Source of the DNA: Sebastes aleutianus
Lineage: Eukaryota; Chordata; Actinopteri; Perciformes; Sebastidae
NCBI GenBank assembly: GCA_916700875.1
Contig: CAKAKS010000001.1
Span: 16,768,461-16,832,460, forward strand
Direction of reading: 5' to 3'
Length of the DNA stretch: 64,000 nucleotides
The notes under the pieces are model-generated. The model was not told where the DNA came from. It made no database searches and saw only the letters and a list, made by a program, of their open reading frames with translations. Every line of letters begins with the position of its first letter. Within the stretch, counting starts at the first letter, position 1. Positions 26,101 through 41,100 of the stretch are shown here, in pieces. The translations under genes and the position numbers were made by a program.

Positions 26101-29100
26101 TCCCCCGGTTCATATGCATGCCTCTGAATAATTTAAAATCTGTCATTTAAGAAAACTATCCAACTCGTTTGCCCAACAAAATCCTTTCAAAAACCCTTGG
26201 ATGGTGTAACAAAATACATGGTCAAGGCTGTTTTTTCTCAATTGATGAATTTAGGTTTTACCCTACAGGGAGGGTATGCATAGGTAAATATACCAGACCA
26301 TAAACACACTATATTCATACTGCAGGCCTTAATGATCAGCTATGCTTGACATTGTGGATAATATCTAATACCAGTCTGAAAAATATTTTTTTCTGAATTG
26401 ACCTCCATGTGTATAGAGTCATTACACAGATTCGCTCCCTCATAGTTGGACATTTTGAATGCTCTTTGCTTTGACACTGCAGCCTCCTAGTCATTAAAAC
26501 AGATCTGTGCCACATGTGAAGGACAAAAAAGAGATTGTACTTGCAGTGTGAACACATTACCAAGGAGCACTGAGCTCTACCGCAAATGATTTTTGCAGAG
26601 TGAGGTTTTTATCCTGTTGCACTTCAGTTTTTAAAATGCACTATAGTGAGATCAGTGACTCCAAGGTCATTAACAACGTGGTCTGATTGTGTTTGTGTGT
26701 GCGTATTTTGGTACAAATGGGCAGTGTGAGATGTGAGGTAGAGATGATCAATAATGGCGATGAGAGTCGGGCCAACAAACACATCATCGTAATCACCCTG
26801 GACCTTAAGACCGCACCGACTCACAGCCCTGCCACTCTGGGTGTGTGTGTGCGTGTTACAGTCTGTGGATGTATATGCCGATGTCAGCACATACACGTGT
26901 GTATTTACAGTATTTATTATTCATTAAAACTTTCAGCTCAACAACAAAACCTTCCTCTTATATCTTGTTCATACCAAAAGGCAGGTTTACATGAAGTACT
27001 GTAGGAATTGGTGGCATCTTGACGCAATCTGAATAGACTGAATAGCTTCAGTATATGGCAGTGTGTTTGAAAACCCATCAGGTAAATTATAATCTGGATG
27101 CCAGCAAAGGAAGGGTAAAAGGTTAGGTAGGCCATTAAAGCTACTTTCTGGATTAGAAAAATATGTTCCAAAGTACAATTAGCAGGAAAGGTATAGCCTA
27201 AGCCAAAAAATCCTGTCCTGAAACACCATTAATCCAGCACTAGATTTACGGTTTAAATGCGAATGAAAAGACTGCACCCCCTGTGTCTGTAAATCACGGA
27301 GTGACCTTCAGAAACTGCAGGGAGGGGTGTACCTTCAACTCTGAATTATGAGGTGACTGCTGGTGGTTATGTGTGACAAAACAATTCCAAAGATCCGTTT
27401 ACTACTTTTATCGGAGTAAGGACCTTTGAGTCACAAACTTTTACCTATAAGGTCAAGAATGAGCTTCCATTCAAGTGTTGGTGCTTAGTTTTGAACTTTC
27501 TTTTAGTGCAGGTGATGCTTTGTATTCAAACCATGTTTCCTCTTGTTTTTTCTCCAGGATCGCTGCAGGGAGAACACCAGAGGAGGCTGTACAAGGAGCT
27601 GCTGGCGAACTACAACCGACTGGAGAGACCTGTGGTCAACGACTCAGCCGCCATCCTGGTGGAGCTGGGCCTCACGCTGCTGCAGATCATAGACGTGGTG
27701 AGGGAGGGAGACCGCTTGTATTCTTTATATGATGTGTGTGTGGCACGGTGTTTAGTTTGGGTAGAATGCAGGAAGCAAGATATGAAGTTTGTGTTTTGTT
27801 ACGGTGCGTTGTTTAATAGAAAGCTGAAGTGGAGTTTTCCCACTTTGCTGATGACTTGCATCATTTACATTTTAGATTTTTAGCTGAGTATCACATTCAT
27901 ACTTGCCAATCTTGAGACCTCTTTGCTGCATCCCCTCTCGCTACCCCTTTCATGACTAGCACTATCATTGTCAAATAAAGGACAAAGCCCCACAAAATAA
28001 TCTTTTAGAGAAAAAAATAGAGACTATTCTATAACTAAAGCGGGGGGTCGGGGGTTACTTCCCCAGAGATATTTGAGTTTCAGAGACTTTCTTTCCTGCA
28101 TTCTGGTGACTTTCAAGAATGAAAATAACAAAATAATAAGTACGCTGCAACAGCATTTTTATGTTAAATAGGCCTACTTTTAATTTTACTTTTAATTCTC
28201 AGGAAAAAATACAGAATAATTCGCCCCTCTGGCATGGACTTGTGTGAATCTCTGGCATAAACTAACATCATTTTTTATTCATTCATTCATTGTTTTGCCC
28301 CTGTTTGAGTATTTCTTTGTCTTAGTATTCTACATTTCTCTCTCCTTCTCTCACTCACTGAAGACCCTTTCAGACAAAGCCCGACAACAGCACCACTGCG
28401 CTCTGAAAAACCATGGTTTGCACCATGCCACACGTCACTCGCTGCGTCAAGCAAAGTTCAACTTTGGGTGCTGCATGCTGGGTTGTGCGGCGAGTGCAGG
28501 TCAAACCATGTTGTGTTGCAAACAGCTCTCTTCCGCCGGGTAATAACATTAGGTATAGCTGTATCTATTTCCCGGGTGAAAACATTAGGGCTTTTACATG
28601 CTGTACAGTGCCAGAAACAGGTTGATATAAAGGAAAAGGAAAAAAAAGTATGAAATTTTGCAATAAATCGGGAGAAATACGGGAGAATTGTGACCCCGGG
28701 AGGAAACCTAGAGAGAACAATGAAAAATTGGATTCTCCCAGGAAATTCGGGAGGGTTGACAAGTGTGTGGTGGCAACTGTAGCAGTAGCTTTAATTCCCA
28801 CAACACAATCATCACAGTGAAGAATCCAAGAAAAAGTGAGAGAATATGCTTGAAAGAGAAAAACAACAATTGAATCAGTGAAATAAGTGACACAGGATTG
28901 TGATTACGGAACAGTGTTAAATGTTTGACTTCCGTCACATAAAGACCCTCTGGACTGGGACACATAATTGTTCTTTAGTGTTCCCGGGTTGACTTTCTAC
29001 CTGAAAGTCTACTGGCTGCAACTTTACCCAAACTGATTCATTGTATGTCTGAATTTATCTTTTAAAACCAATGTTCCATTGTTTTTAATCTTTATCCACC

Positions 29101-32100
29101 GGGGAAAAGCTGGCTGAACATAGTTGTTTTAATTTTGCTGCTCCAGTGAAGCAGAGTGGGGTTAGGGCTGTGTTCAGACCGTCAGTAGCCCTGCGTGAAA
29201 TAACGCCTGGCTAACTCTGGCGCCCATCAATGTGGCGGGGGTGCCAACACATGGGGCTTCTGCAAAAAACATGCAGGTTTGTCTGTGAAAAAAGTTGAAC
29301 CTTGAAACTTTTGCTGCAGGGCAACATCATCCAGCAAGTCACTTTGGTGGCAGCTTTGTAGCATGAATGTCATACTTGTGCTGTTGCAAATATTGTGATG
29401 ATAGATAAAATAGTTGTCGCCGTCCAGTTTAAGCCTTTAAACGCATTAATATGTTACTCAAACGGGACGTCCTGGATATCTCACCATATCCGAAACAAAA
29501 CTCACCAACGCAGTCCGTTACGTTGTTTTAACCCAGTGCTGTTTTCTGTCTAAAGTGTTTTTCTCCTCAAGATTAGTTGTTGCGTTAACATTGCTTATTT
29601 ACTTTCCCCTCCACATTTGCTCATGTTGTCTAGACTATAGATGAGAGGTGTCTAACTCTCCCCAGGGCCGCTGTCCTGACAGTGTTTGTGTCTACCTGAG
29701 TTTGACACCCCCTGACACATTCCCAATTTATGAAAATTACCATTCCTCCATCCCTCCACCTCCGTGACCCAGAAATCAATCCAGGTTTCCTATCTTTAAT
29801 GACTTTTCAAATTGTTAAAATTCTGCTCCGAGTAGCAGGAGGCTTTCAAATGAATCCTCGACTCATTAACCACCAGAGAGGACCAAAAACCTGCGAGACA
29901 CTCCATTTTTCAGTCAACCTGATAGAGACGGCACTTTAGGGACGTGTTAGTATGTTTCATACCAGCCAGATGTCTGCTCTGATTTGTCAAAAGAAAAAAA
30001 CGGATGTACTGGGTGGTATGGAGAAAATGTTCCTGGTAGTTGTTGTTGTCTCATCTTCTTCTTCAGAGGAGGATGGAAGAGATGGAAGATGCATGTTTTA
30101 ATCCTGTTTTAATCCGATTCTCTGGAGAGTCTAACAGAGACAAGTCAAGTGGACAAGTAACCTGATTTATGAACTGTGGTTTTTTGGTCATTATACTGTA
30201 AGAGACGGATGGGCCAGACACCATCTGGAATTTATGGTAGGTAGTAAAATGACAGGATTTTATTGTTGCCACTAACAATGCGTGAAATGTCAGAAAATGC
30301 TGAAAAATGTCGATCAGTGTTTCCCAAAGCCCAAGATGACGTCCTCAAATGTCTTGTTTTGTCCACAACTCAAAGATATTCAGTTTACTGTCATAGAGGA
30401 GTAAAGAAACCAGAAAATATTCACATTTAAGAAGATGGAATCAGAGAAATTTGACTTTTTTTTCTTAAAAATGACTCAAACCGATTAATCGATTATCAAA
30501 ATAGTTGACGATTAATTTTATAGTTGACAACTAATCGATGAACGGATTAATTGTTGGAGCTTTAAACTAGATTTCTGGAACACAGCAAGGATGCTCATTC
30601 AACCTTGCCAGAGGGACTGAATTTCAGCATAAAAAACACATTTCAATCCTCTTAAAACACCTTTCAGCCCATCTCTTAGCAAATACCTTGTATTCTTCCC
30701 TGTAGCCTCCAGACAAGCTACTAATTTGATGCTCAGAGTTTAGATGTGATGATTTTTTAAAATAACAAAAAAGGAAAATATCTGTGAATACCTTGTGTCA
30801 GTGTGTGGGGTTGCTTCAATTATGTAGCAGTAACTGATGTGCTGGGACCCAGAGGTGTGCTAGTACACTGTAACTTTACAGGTCAGTTGTCATGGGAACA
30901 CCAATGTCCGTTTAACTTACTTATTCATCAGCTTTAATGTAAACAGCGTTGACTGACTGGTGCTTTTATGTTTCTAGGTCAGGTTCTAGGTGTTTACAGG
31001 TAAATAATGTCCATACAGAGACTCCTATAAACACACATGTGTTATTTATATATATATATAATATATATATATATATTATATATATTCATGTTGAAACAGA
31101 AAATAATCATTAAGAAAAGTGTATTGAAGAAAAGACATCAATAATAATGTTGAGTGTTTATAGAGAAAAATAAATAACTACACATACATCTATAGATAAC
31201 ATGACAAATCAACATGCTGAAGATGAGTACTTATTAATATAAGACAACAATACAATATACTTATTAATTTACAAGATTGACCTTTTGATGAGAGAATGAC
31301 AGACGATAAATATTTTACTTGAAGTAGATGAAGAAAAGTGAGTCTGTGTTGGTGTTTATATTGAATATATGCTCACTATCCACATAATGCTGCCGGCAAT
31401 CTGCTGCTCTGACCTTGAATAGGTGGGTGAAGTTAATATTTTCAGGTTATACATTTTATACGACCCACAATTCTATTTTCATTTCAACAAATTGCAAACA
31501 CACAAACCACCGAGGGAATGGAAATCTCTGAAGAGACGCACATTTCCAATCATTACTTTCAGCTGGGACTTTTTGCTCGATCATCTGGGTCATCTGCTTT
31601 CAGAAAAGACATTATAGAAGGGTTTGCCATACGTGTCTGCATTTTCAACTCCAAGCTCAGAAAACGGACAAAGAGAGAGATAAATGGATAAATAGATGCA
31701 GTGCGTTGAAAAAGAGGAAACTTCTTTGATCCGTTCCAGCCTTCCTGTCTTCATTGCAGTCAGTCCTGTCCTGACTTTTCCACTCTGCACTCGGAGCTGA
31801 AACTCTGAGGCTTGCAGAAATGCTAATTTCACCCTGCGGCTAGAATATTAGCAACATAATTTCCCGAATGCTATAAGTACACTTTGAAAACATTTCTGAA
31901 GTTCATTATTTGATAAAGACGTGGGTTTCAATCTGCATTGTTTCTGGTTTCTTCATTTTGGATAAATGATTTATAAGCAGAAATTAACAGTAATTACTTA
32001 TTGTTAATAATAACTCAGTAGTAGTATTGTTTTTAACCAGGATATTGTCTCACTGAGATTAAAAGTGCTATTGATAACATTTATATAACAACAACATTCA

Positions 32101-35100
32101 CCACATTTATAGAGCATGTCTAGGCATGTTGGCATTCGCCTTAATTAAATAAACAGACAGACGCAGACGAACCTGCTGCAAATCTGTTTATTGTGCATCA
32201 GTGAGTCGAGCAAATAAACACTGTGAGCATTCCTTTTGTGATGTTATTTCGTCTGTGAATATGATTGGATTTTTTTATATTGGAGCCAGCATGGCATTTT
32301 ACAGTCCATCGCCATTGTTTGAATCCACAAGGACCGACTGTGTTTTAGTTTTAAAAGGGTTGAGATGGCTCCACTGTGAAACCATTCAACAGAACTACTC
32401 TTGGTTACATAAAACCATCTTTTACAGTTTTACATAGCCTGGTTTGTTCTTCTTTGGATATGCAAAGCAACTGCACTGATGACAAAGCCCTTTTCCACGA
32501 CATTAAATATGGATTGGCCTGCTTGTCTTCTTTTATACAAAAGAAAAACTTATTTTCTCTTTTCCTCTTCTTCTTTTTTTTCTGTTTCTGTCCTCAGGAT
32601 GAGAAGAACCAAGTGCTGATGACCAACGCCTGGCTGCAGCTGGTGAGTCGAAGTTTGAGAAGGGCACGCTATTATCAATTTAATATGCTTTAATTATATT
32701 TCTATTTTTATTATAAGATAATTATCTTCTGAAGACGCTGTGACTGTTTTTCTCAAATTACTAGTGCCACTCCATTAAGTGCTTGTTGATGATATTGAAT
32801 TTTAACTGTGCACGTCCTCTATACAATTTATTTCCTGGATTCATTCTTTGTACTTGCTCACAGTCTAAAAGCAATATTCATAATCTGATATTTACTGTAT
32901 ATCCAGTTAGTATTAGTTTGTGTTAAGTTTTTTTCGGAGCTCACAGTTTCACACAACACACATCAATAGCTTAATAATTTAGCTACTTGGCTGTAAATGT
33001 TTATAGACTTTTATATTTGTTAAGTTCTCAAGTATGCCTGTATGATCAGAAACATGTTTACAGGAATAACCTTTTCTGTCCATTGCTTGATAATTTCAGA
33101 ATTGCTGTTACTGCAAGAATCATTTTACCCCTCTATTTTTATTTCCTTCTTGGCAAGATACAGCCCTTTTGATTTCTAGTGAATGTGCCATTTTCTTATA
33201 AAAGTTCAATTAGATTAATTCAACTAGCCACTGGACATTACGGGTTTTGCAGAGCACGAGAGTTATTGCACCCATTTTAAAAATCATCGCAAAGTTTTTA
33301 GTGAAAATCTCTCTGTCTCTCTGTCTCAGTACTGGACCGACATCTACCTGAGCTGGAATCCAGATAAATACCCCGGTGTGCAGAACCTGCGATTTCCTTC
33401 AGACCAGATCTGGACCCCTGACATCCTCCTATACAACAGGTCAGAGCTGCTTTCTCCTGCTCATCACCACCTTCCTTCCTTCCAACAATATTTTCATAAT
33501 AACAATGAATCAAATGTCAATGTGAAAACAATGTGACAATGAAAAGGGTCGATGGTAGTGATGAACCTACAGAGAATCTGAATCTGTAGCTCCTCTCGGC
33601 TTTACGGAGCTTTATAGTGAGTTTCAGCTCATTGTTTAGCTGTCCGGTAGCAGCTCTACTGTTTTCCTTCACTCCCATCGCTCTCATAGTTTTGTTTTCA
33701 GCTGCACAAGCTGCATTTGTTTTTGGCGAAAAAGCTCTAAAAACCCATGGTATAATGCCTGCTCAGTACTAAACAGCAGACAGACACAGTTGGTGAACAT
33801 AGTGGTGCATTTAGCAGCTAAAGAGCAGATATTTCCTTCAGGAAGTGGTGGAGAACAAAACAGAGAGTGAATATGGGTCTTGCAGGGGACTAAAACATGA
33901 CTCCAAATTAATGATAAGGTTGCTCCATCATCACTGAATGTAGAAATAAACAACTGTTTGTCAACAACTTTGTCTTATCAACTTAAAAGGTGTTTCCGCT
34001 ACCCCCAGGTGACCAAAACAAATCAGTATTCAAGTTTAAATTGGAAAGGTTGTGACCTTTTTCTTTACTTTTTAAATGTTCTCTTTTTGGTAGTATAATT
34101 TAATTTTTTCTTGTTGTCAAACTTGATAAAATAGGTGTTGTAATCCACCTGTCAGTCCAGCAGATAAGCACACCTGTCAGCGTGTTTTCTTACTATTTTT
34201 ATTTTTTGGGTAGGTGTGTTGGAGTGATTTGAAATATCAGTTTAATCCTTCAGATGTGCCGCTGTTTTATTAGATTCTGTCTTTAATCTCCACAAACCAA
34301 AGCCGTATCAGGGTTCCTTTAAGCCAGTGTGATAAACAATCACACCCAATCAAACACAAACTCTGTGACACAGGCAACAGGAGGAGATGGGTCGCTTCAA
34401 AAACTCAAAAAGAAATAAAAAATATAAATAAAAAATATATAATTTTTCTAATTTGCATTTGAGGAAATTATTTAGCTACAGAGCATACAACAAATAGAAT
34501 AAAATAAAAATAAGATAAAATAAAAATAATAAACGAAACAAAGGAGGCATAAATAAAAAATAGAAAAAAATATTTAACTCAACTATATCCTATGAATTGA
34601 TAATCATGTAATCAATAGCTTTCTTTTAGAAAATGTTGACAATTATTTTGCTTTATTGAAATATGATTAACATGTTGGAAGTGATTTCACACTCCCTCTA
34701 TCATCTACCATTGACAGAAAATCAACTGTCGATCAGTGAAGTAGCTGACAAGGGCTGCCAATCTCCTTGATGATTTGATTTGGACTCTCATGTTAACAAT
34801 AAAGATACTAATGTCATTGAATTGAACGCTGATAAAGAGCTATTGGTGTCAAAATGCTACATTTTTCATTGCGTTTTTTAAGAATTAAGGAAGAAATACG
34901 GGCTGAGGGCAAAGTCCGTATTTTGATAAATGAGGTTGAGCGAGCTCATTGCATTTTTTGATTCAGGTCAGGCTGTATTCGCAGTTCTTCGCGCGGCGGT
35001 GCAAGGCTTCTCAAGTCAATTAGTAATGTAGGCCAGTTGTTTTTCTCCAAAAACAACTAATTGCGTTGCGTTTGCATGCTTGAGTGAGAGACTGATGTTC

Positions 35101-38100
35101 GGGTCTGAGGCTGAGGGGGAAGAACTACGAAGATTCAATCACAAAGAGGGAGATGATGACACAGATAGGATGTGTGGAGAAGCTTGTAAAACAGAAGATT
35201 TGATCGATTTGACAACATTAAGAGAGGTTAAGAGAGACTGACGGCTTTGCAGTCGGTCTTCACTGATGCTACTGAGAGGATGGAGAGAGTTTCTCTTCAT
35301 GCCCATATTTCCCCCCAATACACTCAAACACACACATGAACATCACAGGGAATATGAGGACAAAACAAAGGTTTTCGGGGGGTATTAACCCAAATTTTAA
35401 AAGCTCTGCTTTCAGACCTGCCATGGATTATGCATCCTAATCTCCCCGCTCCCTCTGCCTTTTACCCTCTGCCTCCTCTCCTCCCTCTCTACCTCCATCA
35501 TCCATCCCGTCTTACCATCTCTCTCCTCATCTCATCCTTTTTGTGTCTCCCTCCGTCTCTCTTTCATAACTCACTGTCTCACTATAATTCACTCTATTCA
35601 ATCAATTCTTTCTCTCCATATTTTTTATCGTCCCCAGCCTTCACCGACTCCTCTTTATAAATCATCCCAGCTCCCTGTCTCTGTCTGTCAAGGTGTCGGC
35701 GTGTTACTCTATCCCTCTTCTCACAGTCTACCTGTTTGTGTCTCGCTAGTTTCTCGCTGTCTTCTCTTGTGCTGCGTGTTATAAATCTGTTCACTCATGA
35801 AAACAACAGCCATTTTTCTAAAAAAAATACCTACTCCTAATTTGCTTTGCTAAATATGTACTAGAGGAAAAATAAGTGCTGCGTGGTTGAGTGTACAAAG
35901 CACAGGACTCAGGACTCAGGGGTTTGTGTCCCGCACGTGTTGTCAGGTTTAGGCTCCGAAAGCACTTGGTTAAGAGGAAAGTTCATCATTTTAGTTAAAT
36001 ACTGAACAGGACTAAGAGTCTGCAACCATGCTAGCGGCTCTGTGGGGCTGTGCATACTGTACTGTACGTCAGCATGCTAAAACACTCACAATGACAATGC
36101 TAATATATTGATGTTAAGTAGGTGCAATGTTTACCATGTTAAACATCTTAGTTTAGCGTGTTAGAATGCTGATACTTTGTTTCGCAGGTATTTGGTCATA
36201 ACCAAAGTATTGGACAAAGTAAAATTTTGATCTGATGATGGTGCCAGCAGAGTAAAAGGCCGTTCACATGCCGCGTCTAAAACGCGTGGAAAACGCCTGC
36301 TGTGCCGCTTTCATTCTTTTATCTAAGTTGCTTCGGAGGTTGCGCTACTGTCGCGCTTGCTATTACTATGCAACCGAAACCTGTATGCTGCGATGATGAA
36401 GTTGCTGTAATTTAGCAGTAAAAGTCTCACTGACTAAACTAAACAAAGTTAAATGGATTTTCAGCACCATAAATCCATCACAGTAGCTTCACTGCTTGAT
36501 CTGTCTGTCAGATTGGCTCACCTTTCAACCGGATGTTGTGATGTTCTTGGACGGAAAGGGTAAAGCAAGTAAAAGAGTCCATGGGACAGATCATGAAGCT
36601 CAAAGATAGCCCTGAACTAAAATAACTATAACCATATATTGACCATAGACTTATATTTACGGAAGAAAGAAAAAATATCTGCCGGCCGTGATTGGTTGTT
36701 CCTCGTCAAATGACATGCGGTGCATGCTGCAGAGTTCCAAAAGTTGAACTATTTTTATGTCGGGTCGCAGCCATCGTGCCCTGAAAAATAGGGGCTTGCG
36801 AACGCTTGCACGCCATGATGGCATTGCTCCCTTATATATAATCTAGTCAGCATTCTGTTTCCAATAGGGCTGTCCTCCACCAGAGAAATTCTTAGTTGAC
36901 TAACTACTACTAACACTCATACGATTTTGTCGACTAATCGATTAGTTAATTTAATCAACAGATTTGTAAAACTGAATTTCTCCACAAAGAATCACACAAA
37001 AACACCACTTTGAATCTTGTTTTAACCAGAGATGTGCTCACAAGTTTCTTGAAAATAAGTCATTCAGCATGAAAAAGCATAAAAAATGACTAATGGACTA
37101 AAGAAATCTTAGTCAACCAAAATAACCCATGGTAACACTTCATTTTACAGGTCCGCAAATTTCATGGTATTTAGGTGATAATTAGCAAGTAACCTATTTG
37201 AAATTTCTTTGGAATTACTGCCAAATTACCCCAATATTTACCTAAAAATGTATCAAAAATTACTTTATTATAAACATTATTTAATAATTATATGCTAAAA
37301 TAGAATATAATCATTAAAATAGAGCCTTTAGGCTTCAGAAGTGGCTGTGAGCTGCTCTTCATAAGAGGTGGCAAAACCAAAAAAGTGATTTGCTAATTAT
37401 CATCTATTTAACAGCCGACATGGAAATAAAGCATATCAATTAACTTTGTATTCTTTTCCTGGAAATGTATTAAATAAATTACCAGCTATTGGGAAATAGC
37501 GGAATATAATTATTAAATAATGTTATAATAAAGTAATAAAGGAACAGTTAGTTTACATCCGAGCTGAGAGGTTTACGCGCCTCCTGTGGAGAGATGCAAA
37601 TTTACAGTTTTCAGCAATAATATGGATCGCTGCTTGAAACCCACACAAACACATGCACACCTAACTAATTACACCACGCACCTCTAATCGCTCATGTCAC
37701 TAATACACAGTAAATATCCGTGCACACACACAAGTTGCAAAAAGACGCACACTCTTCAACACATACACACACACATACACGCTGTCACACTTTTACAGAC
37801 AGTAATGGCTCAACACGCGTCATTACGCCGCGGGCCATCAGTGCGCAGCCAATAACACGCTACTCTCACTGTGTTGCATAGCAGATGCATTCAGGCTTAT
37901 TAGCATGCAGCTCAGACGACAGCTCGCCATAAATCCATTCATTCATTTCTATTGTTTTATTATGAAGTTAATGATGTTTAGGAGTGCCGAGGTCAGATGC
38001 CATCTCAATATGTGATGCGTTCAAGGAAAAGAAGAGAGAGATAAAAATCAGATATTGTCTGTGATGAGTCACTCAGCTCTTAATATCCCAGTGTGAAACC

Positions 38101-41100
38101 TCTCATATCTCTCATATTGTGCTCACACTGACTGAAAATGATGTTTCACGCATGGACAATCTATACAGTGAGTCATGGATTTACCATCCCGACCATATCC
38201 ATACATACTGCCTGGGGAAAATATGTTGTTATTCACCACATTTGGTGAAAAGTAAAGGTTTTGTTCTGTGACTGACAGCTGAAATCTTCCAATTCAGATC
38301 AAAGAGTTCGAATTATTATACGTCCAATGGCTTTCAGCATGGCTCAGACTAATTAGTAACGGCAAAGATACTCTATAACAAAGATGACGCATTACAAGCT
38401 CCGCCAGCGGTTTGAAATGGTTTACACTTCCTGTCTCCTAAGTGGGCGGGGTCATCATGCAATATCACCTCGTTTGGAAGTGTATAATGTATTTATATTT
38501 TCTTTCGCTAACATTAGATGTTTACACAACTAATAGCCATATTTAGCATTACGAAAATTTGTTATCTACGGCATTGGGGAACGTTAGTTGCCAGATCTCG
38601 CGAGAAATTTCTCCTGATTTGTCCGTCTGAAAATTTTTATTTTCGTGTCAGAATGTGCAGGAAATATGTGGCTTGTGAAAAATGGGTCCAATATTTACTT
38701 TGGTGACTATGGGGCAAATGAATCGGTCATAATTTGTGTTCACATTCACTTCTCCCATTGGATTTAATCGACTCGGGACATGCTGCTAGTCTCCTAAAGG
38801 GGCGCGTCGGTGGGGAAGGTGACACAGATACAGGAAACTGACTCCCAGTGCACCGTCTCCTTTCTGAACTGTTCTAATGCGTAAACATTATTAACTCAGC
38901 TCATGAAAACTGAACCTTCTGATAATCAATTTAAGATATTGGTGTATGTGATATAGAGACATTTAATCATTCCATATACATTAGAAGGTTATGACAAATG
39001 TGGCCTCCACTGAGACGGTTTACAATGAAGCTCTTTCTCTTCACTGATGAGAACCAACCGTACACTTTATGTTGACTCCGGCTCGTCTGCCGTCTGTGTG
39101 TCAGGCGAGCACGGGTTGCCTTTGTGTGTGTGTGTGATTGTGTGTGTGTGTGATTGTGTTTGTATAAATGATAGCCTGATCTAAAAAAGCTATGTAAGCT
39201 GTTGACCTCCTCTCTCATTGGAGGGAAAAGTCAATGGTCTCACTTGACTGGGGATCGATGAGGCACATGAAGGACATCCAACTCAGGTAGACCACGGACA
39301 GAATCCTAATTCTGCCAGCAGGGACGGTAGATGTACAACACAGACGGAGCGCAGCGACAGGCCATAAAGACGAAAGGAGAATTAATTGAATAAATGGATA
39401 GTCGGAGGGATTTTTTAGATGGGTGGATGGTTGACTGAATGGACAGATGGACGGATTTGATGACTTTTCTGTGATCACTCAAATGACTAAATACTTTAGA
39501 AATAAAATATAATATGCACCGTCTTTAGGTGCATGTTTTCAAAGTGCATTTTGGTTTGTAAAGACCTCGTGAAGATGATGTCACAGTAAAAACATTTTTC
39601 TGTGAATCTGTGAATAAGGTCAAACCCACATTTTTTCTTTAACTCTGATGCTTGATTTATACTTGTGCGGCGTGCATTCTGTGTGAGCACCTCTGGTGCG
39701 CACCAGGCATATACTGTATAGTAATGCGGCGGATATTGCGTTGCATGTAATTTATTTTTGATTTGGACCCGTGGTTTTCAAATCCTTTGTCAGTTGGCTT
39801 TGATTAATTCGACAGGTCTGGCCCAACACAAAAAAAATCCTGCGTCTAGAATTAATACAGTTGTTGTTTTTGTAACGGATGTGAGGTACGTGTCCGGAAA
39901 TGCCACCTCGGACCTAAAACTTCTGCCTGGCGCGTAGTCACATTTTTCGGGAGGTGTCTCTGCAAACCACCTCTGGAGGTCTGCGCAAGCTTTTCTGCAG
40001 AAGTATGAATTAAGCATGAGGCTCCTCTTTTTCTATGAAAACAAATTGGTGAGCTGATGACATCATGATCATGATGAGCCTACACTATTTGTAGCCTATG
40101 TATGTGTGTACAAAGATGTACTAAAGTGCAGATTGACGGTATCAAGTGTGCGTACCGTCCTATTGATATTATTCTTACTTGACAAGGTGAGCTTCTAGAG
40201 GCCGAAGAGACAATGGAGTGCCTGGTGACATCTAAAAGCCTTACTGAAATTCTGCTTATCAACAATAATGCAGTTTAATCAGTAATATAACATAACATTA
40301 TTTTTGCATGCTGGAGTTTTCACACACAAAAAAGCGTTTAGTCTGAAAACAATTATATCACATATCATTATCCCAACATAATGAGCTGTCAGTTCGCTCT
40401 TGAAGATGACAATGGAGATTTTTATAAGTAATCCATTCATCATGGGTGATGCACTGTATATGTGCTCTGGCCCTATAGGAATAAACATCCCACTGTGAAT
40501 TGAAAACATACTGTACTTCTAGCCTACATCTTCCTTGACCAGCTAGTTAACCACAGAGTCTCACGGCTGTCAAACAGACTGCCTAATGTTAGGAGCCCCT
40601 GAGGCTGTTTAGTTGAATGCTATACAATATGTTCCTGGGATATGACATAATGTACATGGATGGATAGATCTTTGCTTGCGTGCCGACCATATGTAGCTGT
40701 CAACTGTGCATGGCTAAAAGATTCAGGGAAGGTGTTAGCTTTCTCCTATGGAGCAATTTAGTTCTCTCTTTCCGATTTTAAAAGTTTAGTAAAACAAATT
40801 TGCAAAGAAATAATGTCAAAGCTAACAGTGTTCTGTAGTACTCCTTGTTGCTCTTTAATCAACTGTGATGTGATGGCAGGCATCAACAAAAAGTATGTAA
40901 GTCGAATCATGACTTTAAAGGCACAAAATATTGTTTAGGGCTGCCCCCTCTTAGTCGATTAGTCGACTAATCTGTCGTTTTGGTCTTAGTCGATTAAGAT
41001 TTCTTCAGTCGATTTGTTGTTTTATGCTTTTTTTCATGCTGAATGACTTATTTCTAAGAAACTTATCAGCACATCTCTGGTAAACATTAGAATTAAAGTG

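Larger units (their letters stand above)
11158..27557 (+). other. chrna8: chrna8 intron 1 (16.4 kb)
   Basis: Holds a two-copy tandem duplication right after the donor, GATA and CA repeats, MITEs at 14141-14426, 14654-15066, 19803-20360 and 21573-22283, and a possible element at 25111-26032. Apart from these I saw no nested gene or convincing exon. Large first introns are usual for this gene family and may hold enhancers that cannot be recognised by eye. Confidence 0.8.
27698..32597 (+). other. chrna8: chrna8 intron 2 (4.9 kb)
   Basis: Contains a hAT-like element (27898-28767), a truncated family A MITE (30285-30564) and a TA microsatellite (31047-31085). A segment near 29165-29240 (GGGCTGTGTTCAGACCGTCA) looks like another MITE end without a visible partner. 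No nested gene seen. Confidence 0.8.

Noticed and set aside
31047..31085. TA-rich tract as a possible promoter TATA cluster
   Set aside because: It is a simple TA microsatellite in mid-intron without nearby exon evidence.
35875..35960. Possible tRNA-derived SINE (GTGGTTGAGTG ... GGGTTTGTGTCCC)
   Set aside because: Box A and box B resemblance is weak, no acceptor-stem pairing was found, and no second copy was seen.
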